From Marisa cornuarietis (Eukaryota > Mollusca > Gastropoda > Architaenioglossa > Ampullariidae), in contig SMMW01000033.1 of NCBI GenBank assembly GCA_004794655.1, positions 4,065,501 to 4,129,500 of the forward strand: a stretch of DNA of 64,000 nt. The letters are read 5' to 3'. Position numbers and translations under genes: made by a program. This document shows positions 1-12,200 of this stretch, one piece after another (position 1 is the first letter of the stretch; every line of letters begins with the position of its first letter). The notes under the pieces are model-generated. The model searched no databases. It saw nothing but the letters and a program-made list of their open reading frames with translations, and was not told the DNA's origin.

Positions 1-383
1 GAATGCAAATGTTTGACCCTTGTTAAATCAGACTGTACTCAAACCAAACCAGATATGAGGTAGGTTTACAAATGGAGCATGTTCACAAGAGATGTGCTTA
101 AAAGGGAGTGAACAGCAACTGCTGAAGGATGAAATTTCTGTACTACCCTGAATCATGTTTTTTACTTGCTTGATATTGTCACGGTATTACTTGCCGTATA
201 ATGACCAAGTATTTCATATCATTATTTCATACATTGATGAGTGGATGAATACTTGGTTTGTTATTATCATTTGTTGCTTTGCACAGATGATGTTTACAAT
301 ATTTATGAGCTCTGGTGGTGTACAATTTCTGCGATGAGCAATAAAGTACTGTCGCTGCCATTTTCATGATCATCATCGCTGTA

Positions 384-389
384 TTTATT
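384..389 (-). terminator. Candidate poly(A) signal of the SDR gene
   Basis: AATAAA on the minus strand about 200 bases past the SDR stop codon. It is the first canonical hexamer I noticed downstream. The rest of 1-586 shows no supported gene. Confidence 0.35.
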
Positions 390-586
390 ACTTGACAGGT
401 CATAACATTCTAGTCCACATTATGGACTGGATTTCTTCTAATATAGTATACAATATATAGATATTTACTACATCAAACAATATGTAGGTTATCTTTTGAT
501 CAGTCTGTTTTTCTGGACAGTTAAAGAATACGACTTTTTTCTTCTAATGTTATCAAAATATTACTCAAATCATCTCAGGATGACAT

Positions 587-3488
587 TCAGTTGCTAACAG
601 CTGGTGGTCTCTGACAATAGCTGTTTTCAACAAGTTTGTCAAGTATTCTCTCTGGAAGCCAAGGTTTCCACCACAGCAATACCTGGAAAAAAAGCAAATA
701 CTGTCTAATCAGTTGCAAGTATTTCTACCCAGAACTTTGTGTAACATCAGTTGGTTTTGGTGAAAGTAGGGTAGGAAAATGAAAGCCTGATCTAGATCTT
801 AAGTCTCATGTGACATTACGGCTGAGTAGTAAAATTAAATATACATTTTTTGCTTAATAAGATGATGAACTCTCAAGATGGCGTTAAGGTCAGCTTCTGA
901 AACCAGCTGGGGTGAGAGGACCATACAGCATATCAGGACATATGACTAACCTTTTACCAGGATACTTACATTTAGGTAATCAAAGATCTGGTTGCTGCCG
1001 TTAATGAGATAGCGAGGCTTTGCATTGACCTGCATGATGGCCAATTCCAAGCTGTCAATGACAAAAGCAAGGCTGGAGGCAGATGTCTTGGATTGCTCAG
1101 CCACAGCTTTGTATTGAGAATCAATGTAGCCTTTCCCATAAGCCTGTTTGACAGCTTCTGGTGCTTCTGCCCACAAGGCACCAAAAGCTTTCTGGATTCC
1201 AGGCAGCTGCAGACCACAAAACAGAGACTTTCATAGGAGACTTCTCTTGTAAATATTTAGCAGTACACGAACGCATAAAATAACTCATGAAATCACTCAA
1301 TCCTTACATTCTTGCCAAACCGTCTTGAAACTTCTCATGTCAAGAAAATTCAGTGACATTTCAACTTACAGCTGCACGATTCTGAAGACCTGTTGATCCA
1401 TAATAGTTGCCTGGTTCAATAATGATGACTTTAACTCCAAACTGTTTCATTTCGACACGAAGGGCATCAGAAAAAGCTTCTATGCCATAGTTACTGATGG
1501 AGTATGCAGAAAGGGAAGGTAATGAAATGCGTCCTGGTGTTCCTGACACATTGATAATACGCCCTTGAAGAAAACAAGCAGATATTAAAATTTTTAAAAA
1601 TGTCTTTGCATATGACATACTAATATGACTTTCAAAATTTTGAATTCTGACAAGGTATGTTTGTGATGGAAGTGATGAACATTCTGATCTACCCCAAATG
1701 GACATGGCACTTGCCTGGGAGTCTGAAGACTCCTCCTTACTCCTAATTCAGCAAAGAGACCCTGCAGTGTGGTTTGCTCCACTCTAAAAACTTAAAAAGT
1801 CTCCTTTATCAGGTTTTTAAAGATTATTTGATGGTTTTATTTGTTTTTTTCAAGGTAAGAACAGAGCAAAAAATCTGTTTCCTAAAAACCTTGCACTCAC
1901 AAAATGTTAAAGGTTCCTCAGAATTCTGACAATTCTCTACATACCTTTATGTTTCCTAAGATGTGGTAGGAAAGCCTTAGTCATGCGTATTGTGCCGAAA
2001 AGATTTACATCTGCCACTTTTTGATAAGACTTCACAGAAGTGAATTCCACATCGCCATGTACAATAATTCCAGCATTGTTCACAAGTGCCCACAGATCTG
2101 GGTAAGATGCAAACAAAATTATTAGCCTTTATAGCAATGTTAATAACATATCAAAACTTCCTATCCATTTTAGGATATTGGCAAAAGTATTTGCATTTTA
2201 ACGCATGCCAATCCTGACGAAAATACTGGCAATCTGGTACCTTTGCCAGGAAGCTCTTCCTCAAAAAAGGAAAGGCAATTTGAAATGCCTGTATCGTCTG
2301 TGACGTCAAGGGGAATCACATGTAGTCTGCCAGATGTACTGGACTTCAGCTGTTCTGCCCCATCAGAAGATTTGTCTAGACACCCAGCAATCACTGTGAA
2401 GCCCAAAGAATCTAGCCGCTGGGCCAGAGAATTACCAAATCCTGCCAAAGAATATAATGACGGTCGCATGCACGCACCCACGCACGCACCCACGCACGCA
2501 CACACACACACACACAGATACATATAAACTGAATTTCAAAACATTCAAAATAAATAATTGTAAATGGAATAATAAAAAAAATAAAAGCACAAATTTAGTT
2601 TATACATATGTGCCATTACTATAATGAATAAGCTCTACATCATCCTTCCAGATAAATATTGATAAATGCTGACATTACATCCATGTCTAAAGTCTGACCC
2701 ACTGATACAGTTACTGATGTGATAAAGTGCAACAACTCCTGATAAGTGATAATGTGTACCGATCATTTTGTCATCCCAGTTTATTTCATTTATTAACATT
2801 TCTAAACATCACTGATGTAATTATGTTATTAACATGCATTAAAAATATATACACATATAAATATATAAACATATCAAAAGTGTGCTGTCAAGTTAATAAA
2901 ATGTTGAAAGAAATGAGTAGTGACTGAAAGGTTACACCACTGGTATGTGACAACGATAAATATTGAAATGTGCCAAACAGTTGAATAAACAAGCCACTAT
3001 TAATACAAAGGTCTCAGCAAGGACATGTAATACATGTTTGTGGTCTCAGGCTGTTTAGTGCATAATTATGACCAATACAGTATTAATGGCATGCCCTATA
3101 TTCATATGAGTATAGCTGAGAGCTAGCATCAAAGCTCATAAAAAGTCTTAATCATAGTGAAGAAATTGCACACACACATACACAAATGAAAGGTAACATG
3201 TCAACACAAAATACACCAGAATCATGTATACAGATTCAAGCACAGCTGGTATTATTGGGTAGGAATATATTTACCTGTGTCACATCCTGTAATGATCACA
3301 ACTTTATTTGCTGGATCAACTTTGTAGGAAAGAGCATGCTTAATCACAGAGAAGACCATATAGACTGAAGCTACCATTAAAATGGTAATAGCAACTTCCC
3401 TCTGTGCAATGAAGAAGGGAAAGAATGCAAGTGCCATCAAGTATGCAAATTCAAATACTTGCAGCCCAAGAAATTGCTTTACCTCCAT
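587..3488 (-). CDS. Membrane-anchored short-chain dehydrogenase/reductase (RDH / 17-beta-HSD / BDH1-like), 6 exons
   Basis: Coding exons in transcript order: 3488-3275, 2441-2241, 2097-1945, 1563-1370, 1206-970, 682-587 (stop TGA). They total 1095 nt (364 aa) and all phases close. The N-terminus has two hydrophobic stretches (about residues 10-25 and 31-47), as in membrane-bound SDR9C enzymes. The Rossmann dinucleotide motif TGCDTGFG spans the first splice junction, followed by LDVTD, NNAG, and DVNLFGT with the structural Asn. The C-terminal half carries [11 protein letters not shown] and the IEPGNY cofactor loop. These features place it with retinol / 17-beta-hydroxysteroid / D-beta-hydroxybutyrate dehydrogenases, which act on small lipids at ER or mitochondrial membranes with NAD(P). 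The active-site segment is odd: the expected YxxxK reads YSISN (codon 1490-1492), and the Ser that BDH1-type alignment places before it appears to be Gly. It may be inactive or may act by a modified mechanism. The ATG follows a 3' splice site (CAG|AACCATGG), so a non-coding first exon lies upstream. The exact substrate cannot be read from sequence. Confidence 0.9.
2470..2516. repeat. CACG/CA simple repeat in SDR intron 1
   Basis: A run of CGCACCCA/CGCACGCA units passes into (CA)n, just upstream of the SDR exon that starts at 2441 on the minus strand. Low-complexity reading frames over it are artefacts. Confidence 0.85.
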
Positions 3489-3965
3489 GGTTCTGAGAAA
3501 GAAAGAAAAAAAATGTAACAATCCTACAGAAAAGCAAAAAATGCTTTTACAAACATTATACAGGAAAGAAAATTGATACATTATATATGACATAAGTTAT
3601 CAATTAACTTTCCATTAATAAATTTACCAGACACCATTTCATGATTTTCAAAGCATAAAGTTTCATATATATATATATATATATATGTGCGTGTGCAATT
3701 AGAAGGTGTTTACATAATCAGTTTTGTGCAAAACAGAAAGAAAGATATGAAACAAAAATAAAATATACACCCAGGAGCACAAAAATCCATTAGCCCATAT
3801 AATCTGAAAAGGAAAAGTATCACAACCATACCAAAAAAAAAAAAAAATCAGTTATGAGTTGCTGGTATTGCTCCACTTTTTTTTTCTTACTTCAAAAAAA
3901 CTAACAATTTACGTTTTAGGAAAGAGTTCTGCTCTTAAAGCACTGCGACCTGTTGATATACTTAC

Positions 3966-4000
3966 CAGCTGTAATGTACCAAACAGGCTGATTAATTCTA
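3966..4000 (-). other. Possible 3' edge of the SDR 5' UTR exon
   Basis: On the minus strand a strong 5' splice site (CAGCTG|GTAAGTATATC) ends an exon at 3966. It could join the acceptor at 3492 just before the SDR start codon. The upstream limit of this exon is not visible; the start given here is nominal. Another donor-like site near 4434 is an alternative. Confidence 0.3.
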
Positions 4001-5039
4001 GCGATTAGTGACTGTGTCTCAACATCCAACAAAAACACCCCTTTGACCATACATTGCATGAAACTAAGAGATAGTCTATATCAAATGTAGTTCACTGAAG
4101 TAAACGAGGTGGGAGATAAGATATAAAGTAATGCGATACTCTTTCTTTAATTCCATCGTTAAGTTTCACGCCTCTTTCCACCGTCTTCCCAGTGAAAATG
4201 CGTACGCCTTGTCGTTCCTGAGAAAGGATTCTCTTTCTTCAATTTTTTAAAAATCATACTGACATTGGCTGAAACTTTTTCTACATGGTAATCGAAGTGT
4301 TATCAAAGTCGATGTTATTTATTTGTTAATGCACTCTTTTTACATGCAGATACGAATAAGCACAAAACGTATGCATATATATATATATACTAGCTTTGGC
4401 TACCTCTTGTAAATTGCACTAAATCACACATGAATTAAGTACCTTATATGTTGCGGCGATGAAAGCGATTGCTTGGCAACTAAATACGCCCTTTTTTTCT
4501 ATCGGCAGATTTTTCCGGTTGATTCTTTCCGTGCCGAATGCTCCAACCTGCAGCTGTCTATTTAGCTGGTTGGTTAGACAAGAGTTGTCTAACGCCCCAA
4601 GCACCAAGGGTGAATATGTTCCCCGCTGCTAAAAAGCGTCTTCTTAATCCAGATAATTTTATTTTCTCTGTGCTCACCAAACGCTCTGTATCACCGTTTC
4701 CATCTGTGTGTGTGTGTAAGACAGATACACTGCAACACGGGGAATATAAAATATTCTGGGTGGAGTGCACAACCAAAAGAACGTATAGCTACACGTCCGT
4801 GCTTTTAGCTCATGCGTATGATCTGGACATAATAAATATGAAGGATGGATAATATTCAATTACCGTGTGACTATAATTGCCACAATAATAAACTAAATAG
4901 TTATACGTATTTAAGTGTTTTTATTGGTTGATATGAAACTTTTAACGTACGTCGTAAAGGGAATCTAATGAGCAAAGTAAACTGACAGACGTGAATCACT
5001 GCCCCCGGTGTTCTCAGAGGAAATTTTTCGCCCATCACC

Positions 5040-5149
5040 GTATCGAAAATGGCCTGCTTGTCTTGGGGTTTTCTATTTTGTTAACGACGAACACGCTAGT
5101 GTTAGAGTATCTTTACTTCGTTGTTGTTTAAAATTGAGATGACCAGCAG
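5040..5149 (+). other. Probable non-coding first exon of the IKK gene (5' UTR)
   Basis: A strong 5' splice site (GACCAGCAG|GTAAGG) occurs at 5149/5150, and a matching 3' splice site (TATTCCAG|GAACAGG) occurs at 6239-6240, 13 bases before the IKK start codon. An AAAATGGC YY1-like motif at 5046-5053 could mark the start of transcription. The 5' limit is a guess. Confidence 0.4.
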
Positions 5150-5898
5150 GTAAGGCTTTGTAAACAACGATTAAAATGCCATTATTCGAAATGCTGTTAT
5201 TCTACGATTCTTGTGTTTCTTCTTAGGACCGGAACAGGAGTGCGCGCAATCGAGAAACTTACCCCATGTGTATTTAGAGCGAAGACGTTGAGGGAGGGGG
5301 AATATAATACGGGAATGTTGATGAAAGAATGTAGTTTTTATAATAATGGACATAGCTTGATGTATAAATGTTTATAACAAATAAAATCTGTTCGCAAGCG
5401 CACATGTTAAAGTGTTTGTATATGTTTACCAACAGAACACACAACATAATAATTCCTGTCTGGCAGTAATACTTTAGAGGTGTGCAAATATTTTTCAGGC
5501 CATTACTTGATTTTGTAGATGAGCGTCACATATCAGATGATGTTAATCATGTAGCTAGATCCTAAACTGTGTATATCCCAATCAACTCAAAGTTTGTTGT
5601 ACATACTATTTGAGAATAGCTGACTTTCTTCTTAATAAAATTTTGACTTTTAGGAAGAGGGTTTTTTTTTTGTTTTTGATATTTTTACTTTATACAGGCT
5701 GGGTTGTGGTATAAAGCAAACACAGCCAGGAGATACAGACTGAAAGTTCCTTACCCACTATTGCCCTCTTTTATATATGCTTCAACAAAATGTAAAAACC
5801 ACCAGCTGAGTAAAATGATCTAGTTATTGTCTTTTATCTCCTACTCCTCACCATCATTATTTGTCAGCAAACATCAGCAGTCCAGACAAGACCAGGTT

Positions 5899-6110
5899 AC
5901 AATATTCAGGTTAAGAACAGGCACAAGAGACTAAATCACCACCTGAATATACTCCATCTTCTGCCATACTTTCTGTGCTTATGTGGAGAAGTAGAGCAGA
6001 CTGTAGAACACATTCTGCAGGACTGCAAAAAGAGTCCAGTCTTTGGGAAAGTAGAATTGGTCAGGACAAGCCCTCTGCAGTCTAAACTGCATGGGGTTAT
6101 GGTGAGTAAA
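5899..6110 (+). mobile_element. LINE fossil: C-terminal tail of a reverse transcriptase ORF
   Basis: Conceptual reading gives TIFRLRTG, a one-base shift, then HKRLNHHLNILHLLP ... CGEVEQTVEHILQDC. This matches the conserved tail of non-LTR retrotransposon proteins (RLRTGHNRLN...LCxCGExEQTVEHILxxC). The frameshift shows it is dead. It sits just 5' of the first IKK coding exon. Confidence 0.75.
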
Positions 6111-6252
6111 GAAGAGTACCAAATTTTCAGTAAAACAAAATTTAGTTAGAGTGTAATGAAAAATAGGCATATGAAGAAACCACTTTTTGTGATTTTCATC
6201 ATCATCATCTATAAAACTGGTATGACATCCTTATTCCAGGAACAGGTGACAG

Positions 6253-9200
6253 ATGTTTGCTGGGCAGCAGAATAAAAGAGGCCCTTGGGTGGAGGAGAAG
6301 ACCTTGGGCTCTGGTGGGTTTGGAACTGTAGTTCTCTGGAAGAATGAGGTATGTAAACATCCTTTGCTAATCTGTGTATGTGGGGTTTTCAGTGCACCAA
6401 CATTTAACTGTTTTTATTACAGTTTTGCTTATCTAATTCTTTAAATGCTTCAGAATTTTGTTCTAAACTTGATATGATATTACATTCACCTTTAGATACC
6501 AAAAAAAGTATTGAAAGGTCCTTGGATGCTAAAAACCAAATAGATGTTTCTTCTGGACAAAGCCTGAATAATTTCAGGTTGTTAGTAGCATTTTAAATTT
6601 ACTAGCAAAAGCATCTTTGAATACTGTGGGTCTCAAGCTTTCAGCAAATGTAACCTGGGTGAGACTTTGATTATTAAGGTATTTTTATATGGAAATTTTC
6701 ACTGTAATAAATGCAGGCTAGTAGCTTTACTAGCCATGTTACTAGGTTCCAGCAAGAGAGTTACAGTGAAGTCAGTTAAAGTCCTCATAAGAATACTTAT
6801 TTCACCCAACCGGTTTATGTCAACCATTCAGTCAACATGTTGGGCATGTGGCATATAGGACTAACCAGCTATCTCTTGAAGCAAAACTCATTTGCTTGCA
6901 CAAGTCATCTGCTCATTTTGTAGGGCCTATGAACTGAACTTATTCTCATGTTTTTGTTATCTCACAGTTCATATCATGAATCCATTCATTCAGACTATTT
7001 TTAAAAATTGTAACCATTGATTTGTTTTTCTTTATTGAAGTCCACTTTACACCAAGAACTGCTGGTTTTTCTTTTTAAGGATACTGGGGACCATATAGCA
7101 CTGAAACGATGCAGGGTGCAGAATGAGATGACACCCAAAAATAGGCATCGCTGGCAGATGGAAGTGGACATCATGAAACGATTGCATCATGATAATGTGG
7201 TAGTGGCCCTTGAAGTACCACCTGAACTAAATGTTTCGAAAGATGAGCTCCCTTTGCTTGCAATGGAATATTGTTCTCGTGGTGATCTTCGCAAAGTATG
7301 TTCTTTCAACTTACTTTTTTATGTCTTTTTTATTATTATTTATTTATTCATGGGTCATTAAAAATCAAGAATGTACCACTTCAATTTATTTAGATCATCC
7401 TCTATATTCAAAATTTTTTGTTTGAAAAGTCTGCATTGAAGTAAGAGACAAGGTTGTCCTGTACATGTCACAAGTAGTTTTATTTCACTGGGAATTTTTT
7501 TCTTTCAGGCTTTGAATCTGGAAGAAAACTGTTGTGGTATGCAGGAATATGAAATCCGCTGCTTAACTGCAGGGGTGGCATCTGCTCTTGAATATCTCCA
7601 TAATAAAAGAATAATCCACCGTGATCTCAAGCCAGAAAATATAGTTTTACAACAAGTTGATGATGTGGTATGTTAATGTAGTCTCAAGAATGATTCTTTT
7701 AGGGCATTAGAAACATATTCTGGGGCTTTCTGTGCATAGTTTCTTGTTTTGTTTGATAGGTGGTTGTGTATCATGAATGTCTAGTTGTCATTTTTTTCAG
7801 TTTGTAATTTGGTCTCTTTATAGCTGTTGTGAGTTTGATTTTATTACTTGCATTATTTTTCTTGTTGCACTAGAGATATTTATGTGATCAAAAGAATCTG
7901 TTACCAATTTTAAGCGCAACAGATTTTATTGTAAGCCCTAATTTATGACTGTGTTGGTGTGCTTTGCAGATTGTTTACAAACTTATTGATCTTGGTTATG
8001 CCAAAGAGCTAGACCAGGGAAGCATTTGCACATCATTTGTTGGAACTCTGCAGTATTTGGTATGACCCCATATGTTTTTCTTCGGTTTCTATGTGAATTT
8101 TCTTTGATGCCTATGTGAAATCAGCTTTAACCACAATATTTCCTTAATAATCCATATTCCTGTTTCATCTTCGCTTAGGTATAATGCATCTACTTGAAGA
8201 GCTATCAATTTTTTGTGTGTTAATGTTACTAAATAGAAGAACAGAACTAAAACATCATGTGAACTTATAATTCACTGTTGCTACGGTTATGTATATCTCG
8301 TAGAACCTAGCTTACATACAAGCCATTTTTTTATGTTATGGTGGCTATTTATCCAGTCTATGACCAGTCCTGATGTTGCTATATTATTAGTTACATTCAT
8401 TTTTAAGATAAATTTTAATCTATGTTAATAATTTGTTTAAGGCACCAGAGTTGTTTGCAAGCAAGCAATATTCACAAACTGTGGACTATTGGTCTTTTGG
8501 AACTGTTGTCTTTGAATGCATCACTGGAATTCGTCCATTTCTACCTAATGTTCCTCCTGTTCAGTGGTAGGCTAGGATTCTTTAACAAATCTATAGCATT
8601 CATAAAACTCAAGGAACCTGAAAATTGATGAATATATAGAACTCTGACACTCACACCCACAAATTTTATGATATTTAAATTTTCTCAACATTTTTCTCCA
8701 TTTTCTTTGTGTTCTTTACCATTTACTGATTTTTTTTTTTTTTTTTTTTAATTTCCTGAAACTTGGCAGTCCCTGCTTCTGCATAGTTTTACCAAGGCTG
8801 ATTAAAACCCTGACACTTAGTAATATTAAAAAAAGTTATGTCGAAACGTTAGGGAAAAAAAAAATATATATATATATAGACTATGCAAAAGATGAAATCT
8901 TTTTTTACACCCAGCAATAACAGTACAAAGTTGTTTTATGACTAGGGAAAGTGCATGAGGCTCTTATAAATCTTCATAGGATATTTATTTCTGAGGCAAT
9001 GTTTGTAACACTATGATTTTTAAAGACTTTTATTTTAGGCATCAGAAGGTCTGTGGCAAATCTCCAGATGATATTTGCGCCTTCATTGATGGGAATAATG
9101 ATGTTCAGTTTTCAAAAAACATACAGTGGCCTCAGCATCTTTGTGGGTAAGTATACACATTTGATTTGAAACTATAACTGAAACTGATGGCAACCCCTAG

Positions 9201-12200
9201 AAGAAATGTAACCATTTAAGATGTAAGTAACTTTATGTAAACCTAAAATGTATAAATAAATTTATCATTTACAAGTCACTTTATCATTACCTCATATCCT
9301 GATGATATCCTCTTAAAAAGTAATAGGGGCTATTTCAAGACACAAACATTGTTAATTGTGGATTCAGATCTTGTCTCCGGCACATATAATTTCTTCGTTT
9401 ATTTGGCAACTGTTTACAGGGCTGAACTCATTGATGTGATAATTTTAGAGCCTGAGTTTCTTGCTTGAAGTAAAACACTAACAACCAATCTACCTTAAAA
9501 GCTATGTGTTAAAAATGTATAATGCATACTGCAATAATCGGTAACCGGTCGTTTCGACTAGGGTCATTTCGACTAAGGTCAGTTCGACTAAGGTCAGTTC
9601 GACTAACGGTTGTTTCGACTAAGTCGTTTCATCTAACGGTCGAGTCGTCTATATGACGCATGAAATGCTTTAGGACGCGGGCAGCTTCATGACAGCCTGC
9701 CTCCTCGCAACTCTCACTTCAACTTTCGTTATAAGGTGCATTGGGGAGGGGGCTTGTCTTATGTTGTACCCGCCTTATGTGTGGTTGCAGTGTTTGTTGA
9801 GTCTGTGTGACAATTAGCACTATTTACATGATAGATTTAAATCGTTTATTAACATTCAAATCACTTCAATTTTTTCCAGTTTCATGTGTCCTATAGCATT
9901 TCATGCGTCCTATAGATGACTCGACCGTTAGACGAAACGACTTAGTCGAACTGACCCTAGTCGAAACGACCATTAGTCGAAACGACCGGGAACCGCAATA
10001 ATCAAAAGTTATTTCTTCTCAGAAGGGAATGACAAATCACCCTTTCTGCTTATATGGTGCATTCTCAGACCAGTGAAGACTTACATGGAGCAATGGTTAC
10101 GACTAATGTTACGATGGGATCCAAGGGCTCGTGGTGGAGGTTTGGTTCCGGACAACACCGGGCGACCAAGATGTTTTGTGATGCTGGAACATATTCTCGC
10201 ACTGAAAGTGGGTATCACTATATAAATCATGTTTTCATGACCATAGACCTTGTCTGTAATATTTGGATTATTTGTTGGTCTTTTCGTTCAAGCACTCACC
10301 CTATGTGTGCATAGTTTTATCGCCTTCTGTTTGTAAGTGACTGACTTCCTATTTTTATTATAATAGTACATTAAATGATAAACTATAAGTGTTACCCAAA
10401 GTGATAAATTGTAAAAAGAATACAAGATAAATTATATACATAAATATAATGAAAAATGCTTCATAATATATTTCAGAAAACTTATGTGTATTTGTAAAGA
10501 TGTCTTTTAAATGATCTTTGTTGTGAGCATAGCATTTCAGTCCTAAAGATACAGGTCTTGATACATTCTGACTAGAAATAATGAAAGTACAATGATTTAT
10601 TTTAAAAGATGAAAGAACAGTGGTATCATTGTATACAAAATTTGTCATTATTATCCCTATCAGTCTTTATGCTTTTTTTTTTGAAGGATCATTATTTCTT
10701 CATTTTAAGCTCAAAACAATGAAGTGTTAAATTTTAGCTTGGTTAAAATGAAATCTTTGATCACAGGAGAGTGTGTTTTTTTCTGATGCCTTACAGATAC
10801 AATACATGCAAACTTTCAGTAATATGTGATATTGCATTGTGGGCTCTGTTGACTGTGTGTCACTTATGCATTGTCTTTTCTTCTACGTTGTTTGATCAGA
10901 TTGTTCATGTCCTGAATGTGGAAACAAACCACTTGCTAGCTTATCCTCTGAAGGAAGACAACACATTGGCATACCTTCAACAGCTGCTAGAACTGGAGAC
11001 TAAGATACCTATTGCTGAACAGGATATATTGCTGGCAAGTGGCATCTCACCTGACCCACGCCAGTCTTCCATGCAGTGCTGGTCAGAGCCAGTGAGTTTC
11101 CCAGTTGCATGCAGTGAGGGTTAGAAAAGGTGTTTGACATGTTCTTTTGACTGTCAGCATTATTAGATTGTGCTGATACGTAGGAGCTTCTTTCCTGAAA
11201 TTGATGCTTGTATGCAGGCAATACCTGATATTTTAGGAAAACAATAAACCTCATATAAATAAAGACCTTTTAAATAAATGACATTTTTATGAGCATATAC
11301 TTGTGTGTGTGTGTTCTGTATTCTTCTTCACTTTCTACAGAGTTCAGAGGAATGGGTTGTGTTCCTGTTCCGAAAAGGGGGATCAGCCAGCAGTCCTCGC
11401 AGACCCAAACAGTTGCCTCACATGCTGCAGTGCATTGTCAAAGAACCAAAGACGCTCCTTCCATTTAACGTAAGTGATAGAATCCCACTGCTGAAAAATT
11501 TAGGGGTGGTCATATGTCATTATGTTATTATATTTGTGAAACACAAATGTAAGAAAAAAATCATTCATTCATGATGAGAGGGGTGTGTCTCTACTAGTGA
11601 AATGTAAATGAAAATCAAACAAAATTATGTGTGTACTGCTCAGATGCAAAAACTCTGTCAGCTCTTGTTAAAAATGTTCTCAGATTTTCTATTTAATGTA
11701 AGTACTCTCATCAAAGATCCAAAAAACGCACTTCTAGAATGGTAGTCTGCAATGATTAGCCAGAAAGACTGAAAAAAAGTATCTCTTCCAGTTAATGTAA
11801 ATGAAATTGAAATTTAAATATTGCAGAGATGTGTGATATCTGTCAGTTCATGCTGTAGATGTTTTTTGCAGGACCAAAGAACAGCATGGGCACAAGCAGT
11901 CTTTTTCTGCCAAGAACAGAACAGAGATTTAAAACGCCTGATTTTAAGCCAGAGAGCTGCCATGTACAGTATTATCTTTCTGTTTTTGGTTTCTTATGAT
12001 GACATTGTAGAAAGAGTACTAGGCTGATCATTGTGATCATTGGTGTGTGTGCATGATCGTTCACCTTTCTCCTTTATTAGAATAAAGTGACAGAATTCAA
12101 CCAAGGGGAAGCCATGTATCCTGGCTAGTATGGAATATTTGCTTTGATACTGATGAATTGTGTTGTTTTTAGATTTTATTGTTCAGTAAAGTTTGATAAA

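Larger units (their letters stand above)
3489..6252. other. SDR-IKK divergent intergenic region
   Basis: The two genes are transcribed away from each other, so both promoters lie here. Apart from the candidate 5' UTR exons near 3966 and 5149, a (TA)n run near 3670-3686 and a LINE fossil at 5899-6110, I see no gene. Short reading frames at 4.4-4.9 kb overlap on both strands and look like chance. Confidence 0.6.

Noticed and set aside
4538..4859. Overlapping 60-104 codon frames on both strands between SDR and IKK
   Set aside because: They contradict each other, contain a TG/CA simple repeat and have no recognisable domain.
9540..9660. CRISPR-like array of GTCRTTTCGACTAA repeats
   Set aside because: The repeats are contiguous with no unique spacers, form one arm of a mirrored pair with a 9-bp target duplication, and lie in a eukaryotic intron. 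They are transposon ends.
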